From: Pseudomonas sp. MUP55
GTDB lineage: Bacteria > Pseudomonadota > Gammaproteobacteria > Pseudomonadales > Pseudomonadaceae
Direction: 5' to 3'
DNA: 64,000 bases
Assembly: GCF_034043515.1 (NCBI RefSeq)
Contig: NZ_CP138214.1
Coordinates: 2,666,001 to 2,730,000 of the forward strand
The translations under genes were made by a program, and so were the position numbers. The notes under the pieces are model-generated. The model did no database searches and was not told where the DNA came from. It saw nothing but the letters and a program-made list of their open reading frames with translations. Position 1 is the first letter of the stretch. Each line of letters begins with the position of its first letter. Positions 17,739-27,577 of this stretch are shown here, in pieces.

Positions 17739-18341
17739 ATGATCCTGCCCGAAATCCACGAATTCCTCGGCTGCCGCACCCCCGACGCCTGGGTCCAGGC
17801 CGCGCTGGCCGATCAGGACACCCTGCTGATCGACCACAAGAACTGCGAATTCAAGGCTGCCAGCACCGCCCTGAGCCTGATCGCCAAGTACCACGGCCAT
17901 ATCGACCTGATCAACATGATGTCGCGCCTGGCCCGTGAAGAACTGGTGCACCATGAGCAGGTGATGCGCCTGATGAAAAAGCGCAAGGTGGAACTGCGTC
18001 AGCTGTCGGCTGGGCGATACGCCTCGGGTTTGCGCAAGGTCGTGCGCAACCATGAGCCGGTTAAACTGGTGGACACTCTGGTGGTCGGGGCCTTTATCGA
18101 AGCGCGCAGTTGCGAGCGTTTCGAAGCGCTGGTGCCGCATTTGGACGAAGAACTCGGCAAGTTCTACTTTGGTTTGCTCAAGAGCGAAGCGCGGCACTTT
18201 CAGGGTTACTTGAAATTGGCGTACCAGTACGGCGACGCCAAGGACATCGCCCAGGTGATCGAGCGGGTGAGGGCGGCCGAGCAGGACTTGATCGAGTCAG
18301 CCGACGTCGAGTTCCGCTTTCACAGTGGCGTGCCAGCCTGA
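17739..18341 (+). CDS. miaE: tRNA-(ms2io6A)-hydroxylase
   Basis: This 200-residue protein is of the MiaE family, a diiron monooxygenase that hydroxylates the isopentenyl group of ms2i6A at position 37 of tRNAs reading U-starting codons. The ferritin-like helices carry the diiron ligands (E in KNCEFKAAS, E and H in REELVHHEQV, E in GAFIEARSCERF, E and H in SEARHFQGYL). GTG at 17730 is a possible earlier start; neither has a strong ribosome site. Its last 45 bases overlap the convergent MFS gene. Confidence 0.92.
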   Translation: MILPEIHEFLGCRTPDAWVQAALADQDTLLIDHKNCEFKAASTALSLIAKYHGHIDLINMMSRLAREELVHHEQVMRLMKKRKVELRQLSAGRYASGLRKVVRNHEPVKLVDTLVVGAFIEARSCERFEALVPHLDEELGKFYFGLLKSEARHFQGYLKLAYQYGDAKDIAQVIERVRAAEQDLIESADVEFRFHSGVPA

Positions 18342-19499
18342 GGCCACAGCCACGCCGATCAAAGCGGTGATCCCGGTCAACAGCAGGATCACCGTCTGTG
18401 TGCCAAACGGTGCAGCCAGCACGGCAATCATCAAGCCCGCCAAGGGTTGAGCGAGGTTGTTGAGCAAGGTGATCACCCCCACCGTCTTGCCGAAGTCCTG
18501 CACCGGAATCACCCGCTGCCGGGTGCTGCGCAGGTAGACATTGAACATCTTGTCGAAACCGCTCACCAGCAAAAAGCCCACCGCGTATGCCCATACGTTG
18601 GGGCTGATGGCGGTAATCAGCGCGCCGACGGCAATCATCGAATACGACAGCCCGCCGAGCACCTTCAGCGCCAGGGTCGACCGTGCGAGGTAGAACAGAA
18701 TCACCACGGTGACCAGCGCGCCCGCCGCTTGCAGCAGGGCGTAGGCGTTGTTGTGCGCCGCGTATTGCCCGGTGACCATGGCCGCCGACGTGGCCAGCGT
18801 TACGCCCACGATCAGGTTCACACCGATGGCCAGGGTGATGATGCGCTTCAACTCCACCAGGTTGCCGATGTGGCCGAAGGCGATGCGCAGGGGTTGTAAC
18901 CAGACCCCCACGTGCTGCTGCGCGGGAGGCTGCAGGTTAACCGCGGTGTGGCGCTGCCAGACCCGCATCGCAAGGTCCGCCAGCACAAACAGCGCGGCGA
19001 CCCCCAGCACCACCCAGGGCCATGCCCAGACCTGCAGCACCAGCGCCGCCATCAACGGCCCGAGTACCAGGCCGCTCTGGTCGGCGATCTGTGAGTAGGA
19101 CAAGGTCCTGGCGTAGGTGTAGTGCTGGAAGATATGCGGCATCAGCACTTCCCGCGCCATGATGCCCTGAGTGGTCAGCACCCCGCACAACGCGGACAGG
19201 ATCACCAGCCAGTGAATACCGTCGAACAGCCCATGCAGCGCCACCGCCACCCCACAGGCGAGGGCCCGATACACTTGGCTGATATGCAGGATGCGCACGG
19301 GTGAGAACCTGTCGCACAACGCCCCGCACACGGGGAATGCCAGGTAGCGCGGCAGTGATTCGACGAAGAATGCAAGGCCGGCCCAAGACACACTGCCGGT
19401 GGTCTGAAACACGATCAGCGGCACGATGAACAGCAGGATCTGGTCCGCCAGCCGCGACAGGAACAGCGAAATGAAGAACGCCAGGTAATCCTTGCGCAT
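18297..19499 (-). CDS. MFS transporter
   Basis: A 400-residue inner-membrane protein with about twelve hydrophobic segments, starting MRKDYLAFFISLFLSR. The loop CDRFSPVR after the second or third segment is the usual MFS cytoplasmic motif. It resembles the EntS-like group of exporters in length and N-terminal style, but no substrate can be assigned. The 3' end overlaps miaE tail-to-tail by 45 bases. Confidence 0.85.
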   Translation of the reverse strand: MRKDYLAFFISLFLSRLADQILLFIVPLIVFQTTGSVSWAGLAFFVESLPRYLAFPVCGALCDRFSPVRILHISQVYRALACGVAVALHGLFDGIHWLVILSALCGVLTTQGIMAREVLMPHIFQHYTYARTLSYSQIADQSGLVLGPLMAALVLQVWAWPWVVLGVAALFVLADLAMRVWQRHTAVNLQPPAQQHVGVWLQPLRIAFGHIGNLVELKRIITLAIGVNLIVGVTLATSAAMVTGQYAAHNNAYALLQAAGALVTVVILFYLARSTLALKVLGGLSYSMIAVGALITAISPNVWAYAVGFLLVSGFDKMFNVYLRSTRQRVIPVQDFGKTVGVITLLNNLAQPLAGLMIAVLAAPFGTQTVILLLTGITALIGVAVASGWHATVKAELDVG

Positions 19500-19656
19500 G
19501 AAGCTCCCTGTCAATGGCGTAAAAGAGTGCAGGCTATTTGTTAAAAACTCTTAAAAGCATGAAGCTTCCCGGCACCGCACGCGGCCGCTGCTCCGGTCGG
19601 CCAGCTTGCCACCTATAATGCCGGCCTTTCAATCTGCATTTCTACACTGAGAACTT

Positions 19657-20364
19657 ATGGAAAACCTGGGTCTGGGCAAGGTGCTGATCGTCGAGGACGA
19701 TGAAAAGCTGGCAGGGCTGATCGCGCATTTCCTGTCGCAGCATGGTTTCGAGGTGCGGGTGGTGCACCGGGGCGATCTTGCCCTGGCGGCCTTCCTGGAG
19801 TTCAAGCCGAAAATGGTCGTGCTCGACCTGATGCTGCCGGGCCAGAGCGGCTTGCATGTGTGTCGCGAGATTCGCAATGTGTCCGACACACCCATTGTGA
19901 TCCTCACCGCCAAGGAAGATGACCTGGACCATATCCTGGGCCTTGAGTCCGGTGCCGATGATTATGTGATCAAACCGATCAAACCGCCGGTCTTGCTGGC
20001 GCGCCTGCGTGCGCTGCAGCGGCGGCAGGTACCCGAGCCGACGGTGCGCGATTACCTGGAATTCGGCCGCTTGTCGATCGATCGCAGTTGCCGGGTGGTG
20101 CGCCTGGGCGATGAGAAGATCGACCTCACCACCATGGAGTTCGAACTGCTGTGGCTGCTGGCGAGCAGTTCGGGGACCATCCTCTCGCGCGACGACATCC
20201 TCAACCGCATGCGCGGCATTGCCTTCGACGGCCTGAACCGCAGCGTCGATGTCTACATCAGCAAACTGCGCGGCAAGCTCAATGACAACCCACGCGAACC
20301 GGTGTGCATCAAGACCATTTGGGGCAAGGGCTACCTGTTCAATCCGTTCGCGTGGGAGGTCTGA
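19657..20364 (+). CDS. OmpR-family response regulator (RstA-like)
   Basis: This 235-residue protein has a receiver domain with the acidic pocket EDDE (13-16), phosphoacceptor D57 in VVLDLMLPG, a conserved T/K pair (ILTAKED and VIKPIK) and a C-terminal winged helix (RSVDVYISKLRGKL). It matches the RstA type. The histidine kinase gene starts at the next base after its stop, so the pair is co-transcribed. Confidence 0.92.
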   Translation: MENLGLGKVLIVEDDEKLAGLIAHFLSQHGFEVRVVHRGDLALAAFLEFKPKMVVLDLMLPGQSGLHVCREIRNVSDTPIVILTAKEDDLDHILGLESGADDYVIKPIKPPVLLARLRALQRRQVPEPTVRDYLEFGRLSIDRSCRVVRLGDEKIDLTTMEFELLWLLASSSGTILSRDDILNRMRGIAFDGLNRSVDVYISKLRGKLNDNPREPVCIKTIWGKGYLFNPFAWEV

Positions 20365-21642
20365 ATGCTGCGCCTGTATCTGCGCTTGTACCTGATCCTC
20401 GCGCTCGGCCTGGCCGGTGCGATCTGGCTGGTCAACTATGGCCTCGACGCGTACATGCCCGAATCCAACGAAACCTATAACCGCGAGGCCCTGCGCGGCC
20501 CGGCGTGGGCGTTGGTGGAGCAACTGCGGCCGGTGCAGGGAGAGGCGCGCCAGGCGCGTCTGGACCAGTTGCAACCGCATTACGGGCTGCGTTTGCGGCT
20601 GGTTGAGCGCGACAGCCAGCACTTGAGTGAGCGCGAACAGGCACTCCTGGCAAGCGACCAGGTGGTGGTGCGCGAGGACTTCATGAAGTTCCTTGCGCCC
20701 ATCGACGATGGCCCGCAATTGCTCGAAATCCAATTGCCGGAAGAGCCGAAATGGCTGTACCTGTGGGCCTATGGCTTCCTCGGCGTGAGCCTGGCCATCG
20801 TGTTGTATTTCTGGGTGCGCCCGCACTGGCGCGACCTGGAGCACATCCGGCTGGCGGCGCAGCGCTTTGGCGACAACGACCTGGGCTCACGCATCCTGTT
20901 GCCGCGCCGCTCCACCGTGCGCGCGCTGGCCGGGCACTTCAACCAGATGGCCGAGCGCATCGAAAGCCTGATCGCCAACCAGCGCGAACTGACCAACGCG
21001 GTGTCCCATGAACTGCGCACACCCATCGCGCGCTTGTCCTTTGAACTCGACCAACTCAAGCAGCAGGCCGACCCGCGTGAAAGCCGCGAACTGATCGCCG
21101 ACATGTACGCCGACCTTGGCGAGCTGGAGGAAATGGTCTCCGAACTGCTGACCTACGCCAGCCTGGAGCGCGGCGCGACCCAGGTCACCCGCGAAAACAT
21201 CGAGGCCCACAGTTGGCTGGACAGCGTGATCGGCAGCGTGGCGCTGGAGGCCGAGGCCGCGGGGGTGCAGTTGTCGTTGCGCACCTGTGAGGTCGATATC
21301 ATTCGCATCGAGCCGCGCTTCATGGCTCGCGCGGTGATCAACCTGCTGCGCAATGCCATTCGTTATGCCGAGCGTCGGGTTGAGGTGTCGCTGGTCAAGT
21401 TCGGCAGCGGTTACGAGTTGCGGGTTAACGACGATGGTCCTGGCATTCCACTGGAGGGCCGGGGCAAGGTCTTTGAACCCTTCATGCGCCTGGACGCCAG
21501 CCGCGACCGCCGCACCGGTGGCTTTGGCCTCGGTCTGGCGTTGGTCCAGCGCGTCAGCCAGTGGCATGGCGGGCAGGTGCAAGTGCTGGATTCGGAGTGG
21601 GGTGGGGCATCGTTTCGGATGACCTGGGCGTACGCCGGGTAA
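20365..21642 (+). CDS. Sensor histidine kinase (RstB-like)
   Basis: A 425-residue inner-membrane kinase. Membrane segments lie at about 5-25 and 132-152, enclosing a ~105-residue periplasmic sensor. A HAMP linker and the H box NAVSHELRTPIARL with His215 follow, then N (NLLRNAIRYA), G1 (VNDDGPGIP) and G2 (GGFGLGLALV) boxes. It forms a two-component system with the preceding regulator. In enterobacteria RstB responds to PhoP and magnesium or acid; the signal in Pseudomonas is not shown by sequence. Confidence 0.92.
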   Translation: MLRLYLRLYLILALGLAGAIWLVNYGLDAYMPESNETYNREALRGPAWALVEQLRPVQGEARQARLDQLQPHYGLRLRLVERDSQHLSEREQALLASDQVVVREDFMKFLAPIDDGPQLLEIQLPEEPKWLYLWAYGFLGVSLAIVLYFWVRPHWRDLEHIRLAAQRFGDNDLGSRILLPRRSTVRALAGHFNQMAERIESLIANQRELTNAVSHELRTPIARLSFELDQLKQQADPRESRELIADMYADLGELEEMVSELLTYASLERGATQVTRENIEAHSWLDSVIGSVALEAEAAGVQLSLRTCEVDIIRIEPRFMARAVINLLRNAIRYAERRVEVSLVKFGSGYELRVNDDGPGIPLEGRGKVFEPFMRLDASRDRRTGGFGLGLALVQRVSQWHGGQVQVLDSEWGGASFRMTWAYAG

Positions 21643-21668
21643 TACAGGACGGAACAAACCCTGATGTA

Positions 21669-21765
21669 CCTGTGGCGAGGGAGCTTGCTCCCGCTGGACT
21701 GCGCAGCAGGCCCATTGTTTGGGGCCGCTGCGCGGCCCAGCGGGAGCAAGCTCCCTCGCCACAGG
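21669..21765. repeat. REPIN (GTGGCGAGGGAGCTTGCTCCC type)
   Basis: Paired arms CCTGTGGCGAGGGAGCTTGC and complement, of a second REP family distinct from the GTGGGAGGGGG type. It lies after the histidine kinase gene. Confidence 0.9.
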
Positions 21766-21792
21766 TGACTTCTCGCTTCTGCTGCTTCTCAG

Positions 21793-21948
21793 CTAGAACG
21801 CGTATTCCAGCGCACCCATCACCGACGCCTGCAAGCGCTGCTCCACAATCGCGCGCTTGCCTGCCTTGTCCGCCAGATACTGCACATCCAATAACGTCGA
21901 GAAGCGCGTGTTTTCGTTGATCGGCACGCTCCGCATCAGGCGGTTCAT
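21793..21948 (-). pseudogene. Possible remnant of an outer-membrane protein C-terminus
   Basis: A 51-codon frame ends NTRFSTLLDVQYL, a KAGKR turn, then AIVEQRLQASVMGALEYAF followed by stop. The alternating polarity of two strands around a short turn and the terminal Phe look like the last hairpin of a beta-barrel protein with its BAM signal. No matching upstream barrel exists, because the beta-lactamase-fold gene ends six bases before it. It may be a deletion scar or just a chance frame. Confidence 0.4.
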
Positions 21949-21953
21949 CCAGG

Positions 21954-23786
21954 TTAGAAATTCAAGCGTTTGAGGGGCGATTGCATGCGTTTGAAGGCGT
22001 AGCCTGAAGCACTCAGGCCATTGATCTGGCGGCTGACGGTGTCGCCCAGGCCGTAGCCGCTGCCGGCCACGACCGCGTGGGCGTTATCGACGGGCAGCAG
22101 GATGTAGTCGGTCAACGGCTCATCGTGCAGTTGGCCGCGCACCACCAAAAAACCTTCTTCCAGGCGCACGCTGATGCCGCTCACCGGTGCATCGGGCTCG
22201 TGGGTGTTGAGCACCTCGTAGGTGCCGACGGTGTCTGCCCACGCCATGGGCAGCGGCGGTGGCTCAATGCGTTCGCCCACGGCAAGGCGCTGGCCATGGC
22301 TGCGCACGGTGAGGATCTGGCGGCCTTGTACCCGGACCACGTCCAGCTGCACACGGCCCAGTTCGCCAAGGTCCTTGAGCCAGAAGCCGAGAATTTTCTT
22401 TTGCGCGCGCAACCAGCCCTGATCGTCGCGCAGCAGCTCGAAGTCGCACCCGCCCAGTTCGCCGGAGAGGCGCCCGTGATCATCCCTGATACGGAACACG
22501 CCCCAGGAAGTCGCATAAAACCCGGCCAGGCGCTTGCGGTCGACCGCCGCCGACACCTGGCGCAGCTTGAGGCCGTGGCTCGGTGCCTGGCAGTCGTCGG
22601 CGCACACCGACTTACCGGTCTGCGCCTTAAGCATCAGGCGCAGGATGTCGGTGGACAACGCCACCACCATGTCTTGGGCATTGCTGTCGTTGGCCATGAT
22701 GATCACGGCCAGTTGCTCGTCCGGCAGCACGCTCAATTGCGCGGCGAAATCATCACCGCCACCGCTGTGCTGATAGGCACGGATGCCGGGGCCGACAGGC
22801 TCATCACCGCACGGCGCGAGAAACCAGCCCAGGCCCATCTGGCAATCAAAATCCAGGGCGTTGCCGGTGTTCTGCTGGGTGAACATCTGGTCAATCGAAG
22901 CGCTGTTGAGCACCCGATTGCCTTTGTAGACACCGTTGGCGAACAGCATTTGTACGTAGTGGCTGAGGTCCTTGGGGCTGGCCCACAGGCTCCCGGCGGC
23001 GAGGTCACGTATCTGCGCGTCGTTGCTGGCCTTGCCCTCTTCGTAGCCCAGGGCGCGGTAGTTCAGTTGTGCAGCGGTGCCGACAAAGCTCGACTGGTTC
23101 ATCTCCAGAGGCTTGAGCAGGCTGCTCTGCAGTTGCGCCTCGAAGCTTTTGCCGCTGCTGCGCTCGATCGCCGCCCCCAGCAGGGCATAGCCCAGGTTGG
23201 AGTAAGCCACCTGGGAACCCGGTGGGCTGCTCAGCCACACGCCGGAAACGCGCTGCGGCATCTGGCCCATGGCGTAAGTGCTGTGCAGGTCGCGCAGATG
23301 TTCGCTGGGCAAGCCGGATTGATGGCTGAGCAAACGGCGCACGGTGATCGCACGATCCGCCTCGTCCTGGTCGCTGTGGAACCGCGAACGCACATGGAAC
23401 TCGCGCAAGGTGTGCTGCAGCGGAGCGTCCAGCGCCAGGCGCTGTTGCTCCACCAGTTGCAGTGTCGCCGTGGCGGTGAGCAGCGTGGAGATACCCCCGG
23501 CGCGAAAGGCCGTGTTGGGCGTCACCGGCACGCCATGGGCCTTGTCGGCCAGGCCGAAGCCGCTGGCCCAGATCAGTTGCTGGCCGTGGACCGGGGCAAT
23601 CGACAAGCCCGCCACATTGTCCCGGGCCATCTCCCGCGGAATACGGCTTTGCAGGTAGCGGATGATGGTGGCGTAATCGCCTTTCTGAATCGACGGCGGG
23701 GCTGGCGCTTGCCCCTGGCAACCGAGGGTGCCCAACAGGCAACCCAGCAGCGGTATACCGCGTAGCGTGCGAAACATGACGAGCAT
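21954..23786 (-). CDS. Beta-lactamase-fold (class C/esterase) protein lacking SxxK
   Basis: A 610-residue exported protein: signal peptide with Cys23 (imperfect lipobox TLGC), a serine beta-lactamase-type domain to about 370, and an uncharacterised C-terminal region. The second and third motifs are recognisable (VAYSNLGYALLG and YQHSGGG). The first motif is not. Where relatives have FRxGSxSKLFTA this protein has FRAGGISTLLTA, so Ser and Lys are replaced by Gly98 and Thr101. It is therefore probably catalytically dead or uses another chemistry. It sits next to a terpene gene pair. Confidence 0.82.
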   Translation of the reverse strand: MLVMFRTLRGIPLLGCLLGTLGCQGQAPAPPSIQKGDYATIIRYLQSRIPREMARDNVAGLSIAPVHGQQLIWASGFGLADKAHGVPVTPNTAFRAGGISTLLTATATLQLVEQQRLALDAPLQHTLREFHVRSRFHSDQDEADRAITVRRLLSHQSGLPSEHLRDLHSTYAMGQMPQRVSGVWLSSPPGSQVAYSNLGYALLGAAIERSSGKSFEAQLQSSLLKPLEMNQSSFVGTAAQLNYRALGYEEGKASNDAQIRDLAAGSLWASPKDLSHYVQMLFANGVYKGNRVLNSASIDQMFTQQNTGNALDFDCQMGLGWFLAPCGDEPVGPGIRAYQHSGGGDDFAAQLSVLPDEQLAVIIMANDSNAQDMVVALSTDILRLMLKAQTGKSVCADDCQAPSHGLKLRQVSAAVDRKRLAGFYATSWGVFRIRDDHGRLSGELGGCDFELLRDDQGWLRAQKKILGFWLKDLGELGRVQLDVVRVQGRQILTVRSHGQRLAVGERIEPPPLPMAWADTVGTYEVLNTHEPDAPVSGISVRLEEGFLVVRGQLHDEPLTDYILLPVDNAHAVVAGSGYGLGDTVSRQINGLSASGYAFKRMQSPLKRLNF

Positions 23787-23924
23787 CCGAAGGGTGGTTT
23801 GGAGGCTCGAATGCTAAGGCCGTGGCGGCGCGCAATCTTTGAGTGCTTTGTCGGGAAACTGTCAAAGACTGTTAACGCAAATGCGGCGGGCGTGGACTGT
23901 TAAGCGTTGCATCAAGGTCGCTGG
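23787..23924. other. Intergenic region before the beta-lactamase-fold gene
   Basis: 138 bases upstream of the beta-lactamase-fold gene and downstream of the terpene synthase. CTGTCAAAGACTGTTAACG is slightly repetitive, but no defined site is claimed. Confidence 0.3.
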
Positions 23925-25001
23925 TTACTGCCCCTGGAAGCGTATTTCCCGATAGCGCGGCACTGCCAAGTGCCAGGCAATGTTGCCGCGCCATTGGTTA
24001 TGCAGGGCTTGAGCACAAGTCATCGCTTGCTCCTGAGCGCGGGTATCATAGCCCAAGGCGTTCAGGTGTGCGGGCAGCTCCGCTTGTGCCGCTGCGAACC
24101 TTTTTGCCCACTGTCCGATGCGTTGTGACACTTCGTTTGCGGCTTGCAGCGCCGAATAGCCTTGGGTGTGTCTTAGGTGAGTCAGTAAGTTGTAGATGTC
24201 TTCATCAGGGTCTTCCATGATCTGAAAAGACAGTAAATCGTTAACCGCCTTGAGTAGATTCAGGGCCAGGCTTCGCAATTCCTGCCAGGGGGAGCTGTAG
24301 TACAGCGCTGAGGATAAGTGAACGTTTTGCACCCAATAGGTGAACTCCAGGCAGACTTGAAAGCCTCCAGCGTTTTGCCAGAGGGTTTCATAACCTTCTA
24401 CCCCGGGTTGCGAGTGGTGGATGCGATGCATCAATGCGGTAGTGCAGGGCACCAGGTATGTTAGGTATTGCTCGGCAACTCGCTGTTTCCAGAGCGCAGG
24501 CATCAAGCGTGAAGCACGTCGCATGATATCTGCAAGGGCGCAGGCCAACGGTTCTCGGGACGTGGTGGTGCGTGAGAAAGCACTGGCGTAGACATCACGA
24601 ATCACGCGCTCGAGGGCTTCCGGGTCATTGCAATCTTCGTCGGCAAGATCGTCCTGGCAACTGAACCAGCCCACCAGATCAGAAAGAATGAGCAATAATT
24701 CAAGCGGCGCATCACTCCACATGTAACCGGCGTAGGTACCGGGAATGTAAATATCCAATAGATGGGCCGTACGAGGTGTGTTGTCCAACCCCATGTTCCT
24801 GAGCCACTGGCGTGTGTGCTGCTGAGCCTGCTCCGTAAAAGGGCTAAGAGGAAAATCCGCCGTCTCAAGCTCAACAGGTAAATGAAAGGGGGCAATGGTC
24901 GGCTGGGCGAGATGCGGCCCGCCCTTTTCGTGGGCGCGTCGGTTTGCCCCAATGGCTGCTGGTTGCTTATTGAGATTAATCGGTGTTAATGGGGCTTTCA
25001 T
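23925..25001 (-). CDS. Class I terpene synthase
   Basis: A 358-residue all-helical protein of the bacterial terpene cyclase type. The aspartate-rich metal motif is DDLAD at 117-121 (context FSCQDDLADED). The second metal motif begins N254-D255-L-L-S258 as in the NSE triad, but position 262 is Met and the Glu is at 263, one residue late. A C-terminal PRY near 350 matches the Arg-Tyr pair closing the active site. It should cyclise a prenyl diphosphate, probably made by the divergent synthase at 25225. The coding sequence is less GC-rich than its neighbours, which suggests transfer. No strong ribosome site precedes ATG 25001. Confidence 0.85.
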   Translation of the reverse strand: MKAPLTPINLNKQPAAIGANRRAHEKGGPHLAQPTIAPFHLPVELETADFPLSPFTEQAQQHTRQWLRNMGLDNTPRTAHLLDIYIPGTYAGYMWSDAPLELLLILSDLVGWFSCQDDLADEDCNDPEALERVIRDVYASAFSRTTTSREPLACALADIMRRASRLMPALWKQRVAEQYLTYLVPCTTALMHRIHHSQPGVEGYETLWQNAGGFQVCLEFTYWVQNVHLSSALYYSSPWQELRSLALNLLKAVNDLLSFQIMEDPDEDIYNLLTHLRHTQGYSALQAANEVSQRIGQWAKRFAAAQAELPAHLNALGYDTRAQEQAMTCAQALHNQWRGNIAWHLAVPRYREIRFQGQ

Positions 25002-25224
25002 AGGACAGTGTGTCGTCGAGTAGGGCGGTGACGTTAGTGTTCAGTACTCAATATAGGTCGGTTGAACGCAAGGCTTATATGTATTTGGAATTAGTGTGCC
25101 GAAAGTTATAGAATTTTGACTGTGTCATTTAGTTGAGTTTTCGCGGGAAAAGTCTAGTGTTCAGATAAGCGTCAATGGTGCTTTCGTAAAGCAGTGGCCT
25201 GCGAGTAGTTGAAGGTCTTTACGC
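25002..25224. promoter_or_regulatory. AT-rich divergent promoter region of the terpene gene pair
   Basis: These 223 bases separate the two divergently transcribed terpene genes and are clearly more AT-rich than the rest of the window. A possible forward promoter is TTGGAA (25085-25090) and TATAGA (25107-25112) with 16 bases between. No regulator gene is linked to it. Confidence 0.4.
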
Positions 25225-26238
25225 GTGAATAGCGTCGCGGAAGAAGGAGAGAGTAAACGCTCTCAGACTATCAACAACGAGGCCTGTAAGATGATTCATT
25301 CCTGCTTGTCATTCGATGGTAAGTGGTACTTAAACGCCAGAGCCCAGTGGTTTGAGCCCTTCAGGTATCAAGAACGCGTCCCTGGAAAACTTGTGCGAAC
25401 AGAACTCACATGGGCGCTCTCAGCGCTGTACGGTTTACCTTCCGCCCAGACTCACGCCCTCTGTGCGGCCATCGAAGAAATGAACCTTTCGTCACTGATA
25501 CATGACGATTTGCTTGACGGTGACGCGTTACGCCGCGGGATCCCTGCAGTATGGAAGCATTATGGTGCAGAGGTCGCATTGGTGTCGGGAATGTTCGGTT
25601 ACCTGGATGGCCTTCGAATCCTGACTGAGCTCAATGATCTAAACGTGGTACGTGCCGGTATACAAAGCCTTGAGCAGCTGCATGTAGGGCAATACCTTGA
25701 TGCCAAGGTAAGTGCCGGTAATACGTTACCCACCCTTGAAGAATATGGGCGTATTGCGCAAGCCAATACGGGCTGTTTTTTTGTATTTCCGTTAAAGGCT
25801 TGTCAATGTCTAAAGCTGTTGGAACCCAAGACGTATTCGCTGCTCAAACGCATGATGTTGCTGATGGGTATCTACTACCGTTACACCAACGATTATTGTG
25901 ATATCAATCATATTCCGCATTTCGAAAAGAAAGGATTCGCTATGGATTTGGAGGGAGGGCCGAAGTCTTTCCTGATGATCCTGGCAGGTAAGGCATTAAT
26001 AAAAGGCTCGCTCACTTCAGAGCAGAAAAAACAGATCATCCGCAGTTATGGAGACGCCGGTGTATTTGACGCTGCCCTGCGCTTGATGGAGGATACTTAT
26101 GGGCAGCTTTTGCGCTATCTAGATGCTATCAAGCAACGAAATAGCACAGTCGATATTCATGCGCTGGAACGGTTTTTACTCAGTATCCATTTCCAACCTG
26201 AGCCGGATGACGATTACTACAAACAGGTACTCAGATAA
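25225..26238 (+). CDS. Isoprenyl diphosphate synthase (FPP/GGPP synthase-like)
   Basis: A 337-residue protein. The first aspartate motif is D94-D95-L-L-D98 after IH. The pyrophosphate-binding segment VPGKLVRTEL replaces GGKRLRP. The second aspartate motif is N222-D-Y-C-D226, an Asn variant of DDxxD. GQYLDAKV and a GGPKS segment are also family features. It should condense IPP with allylic diphosphates to supply the terpene synthase. GTG 25225 with GAAGG is used; ATG 25291 with GAGG is a good alternative. Chain length cannot be read safely. Base composition is like the terpene synthase, unlike the flanking genes. Confidence 0.83.
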   Translation: MNSVAEEGESKRSQTINNEACKMIHSCLSFDGKWYLNARAQWFEPFRYQERVPGKLVRTELTWALSALYGLPSAQTHALCAAIEEMNLSSLIHDDLLDGDALRRGIPAVWKHYGAEVALVSGMFGYLDGLRILTELNDLNVVRAGIQSLEQLHVGQYLDAKVSAGNTLPTLEEYGRIAQANTGCFFVFPLKACQCLKLLEPKTYSLLKRMMLLMGIYYRYTNDYCDINHIPHFEKKGFAMDLEGGPKSFLMILAGKALIKGSLTSEQKKQIIRSYGDAGVFDAALRLMEDTYGQLLRYLDAIKQRNSTVDIHALERFLLSIHFQPEPDDDYYKQVLR

Positions 26239-26291
26239 AGTCGAACGTCGCAGACAGTGGTGGCCGCGACGTAGGGGTATACCTTCGTTGG

Positions 26292-27577
<1,286 letters not shown>

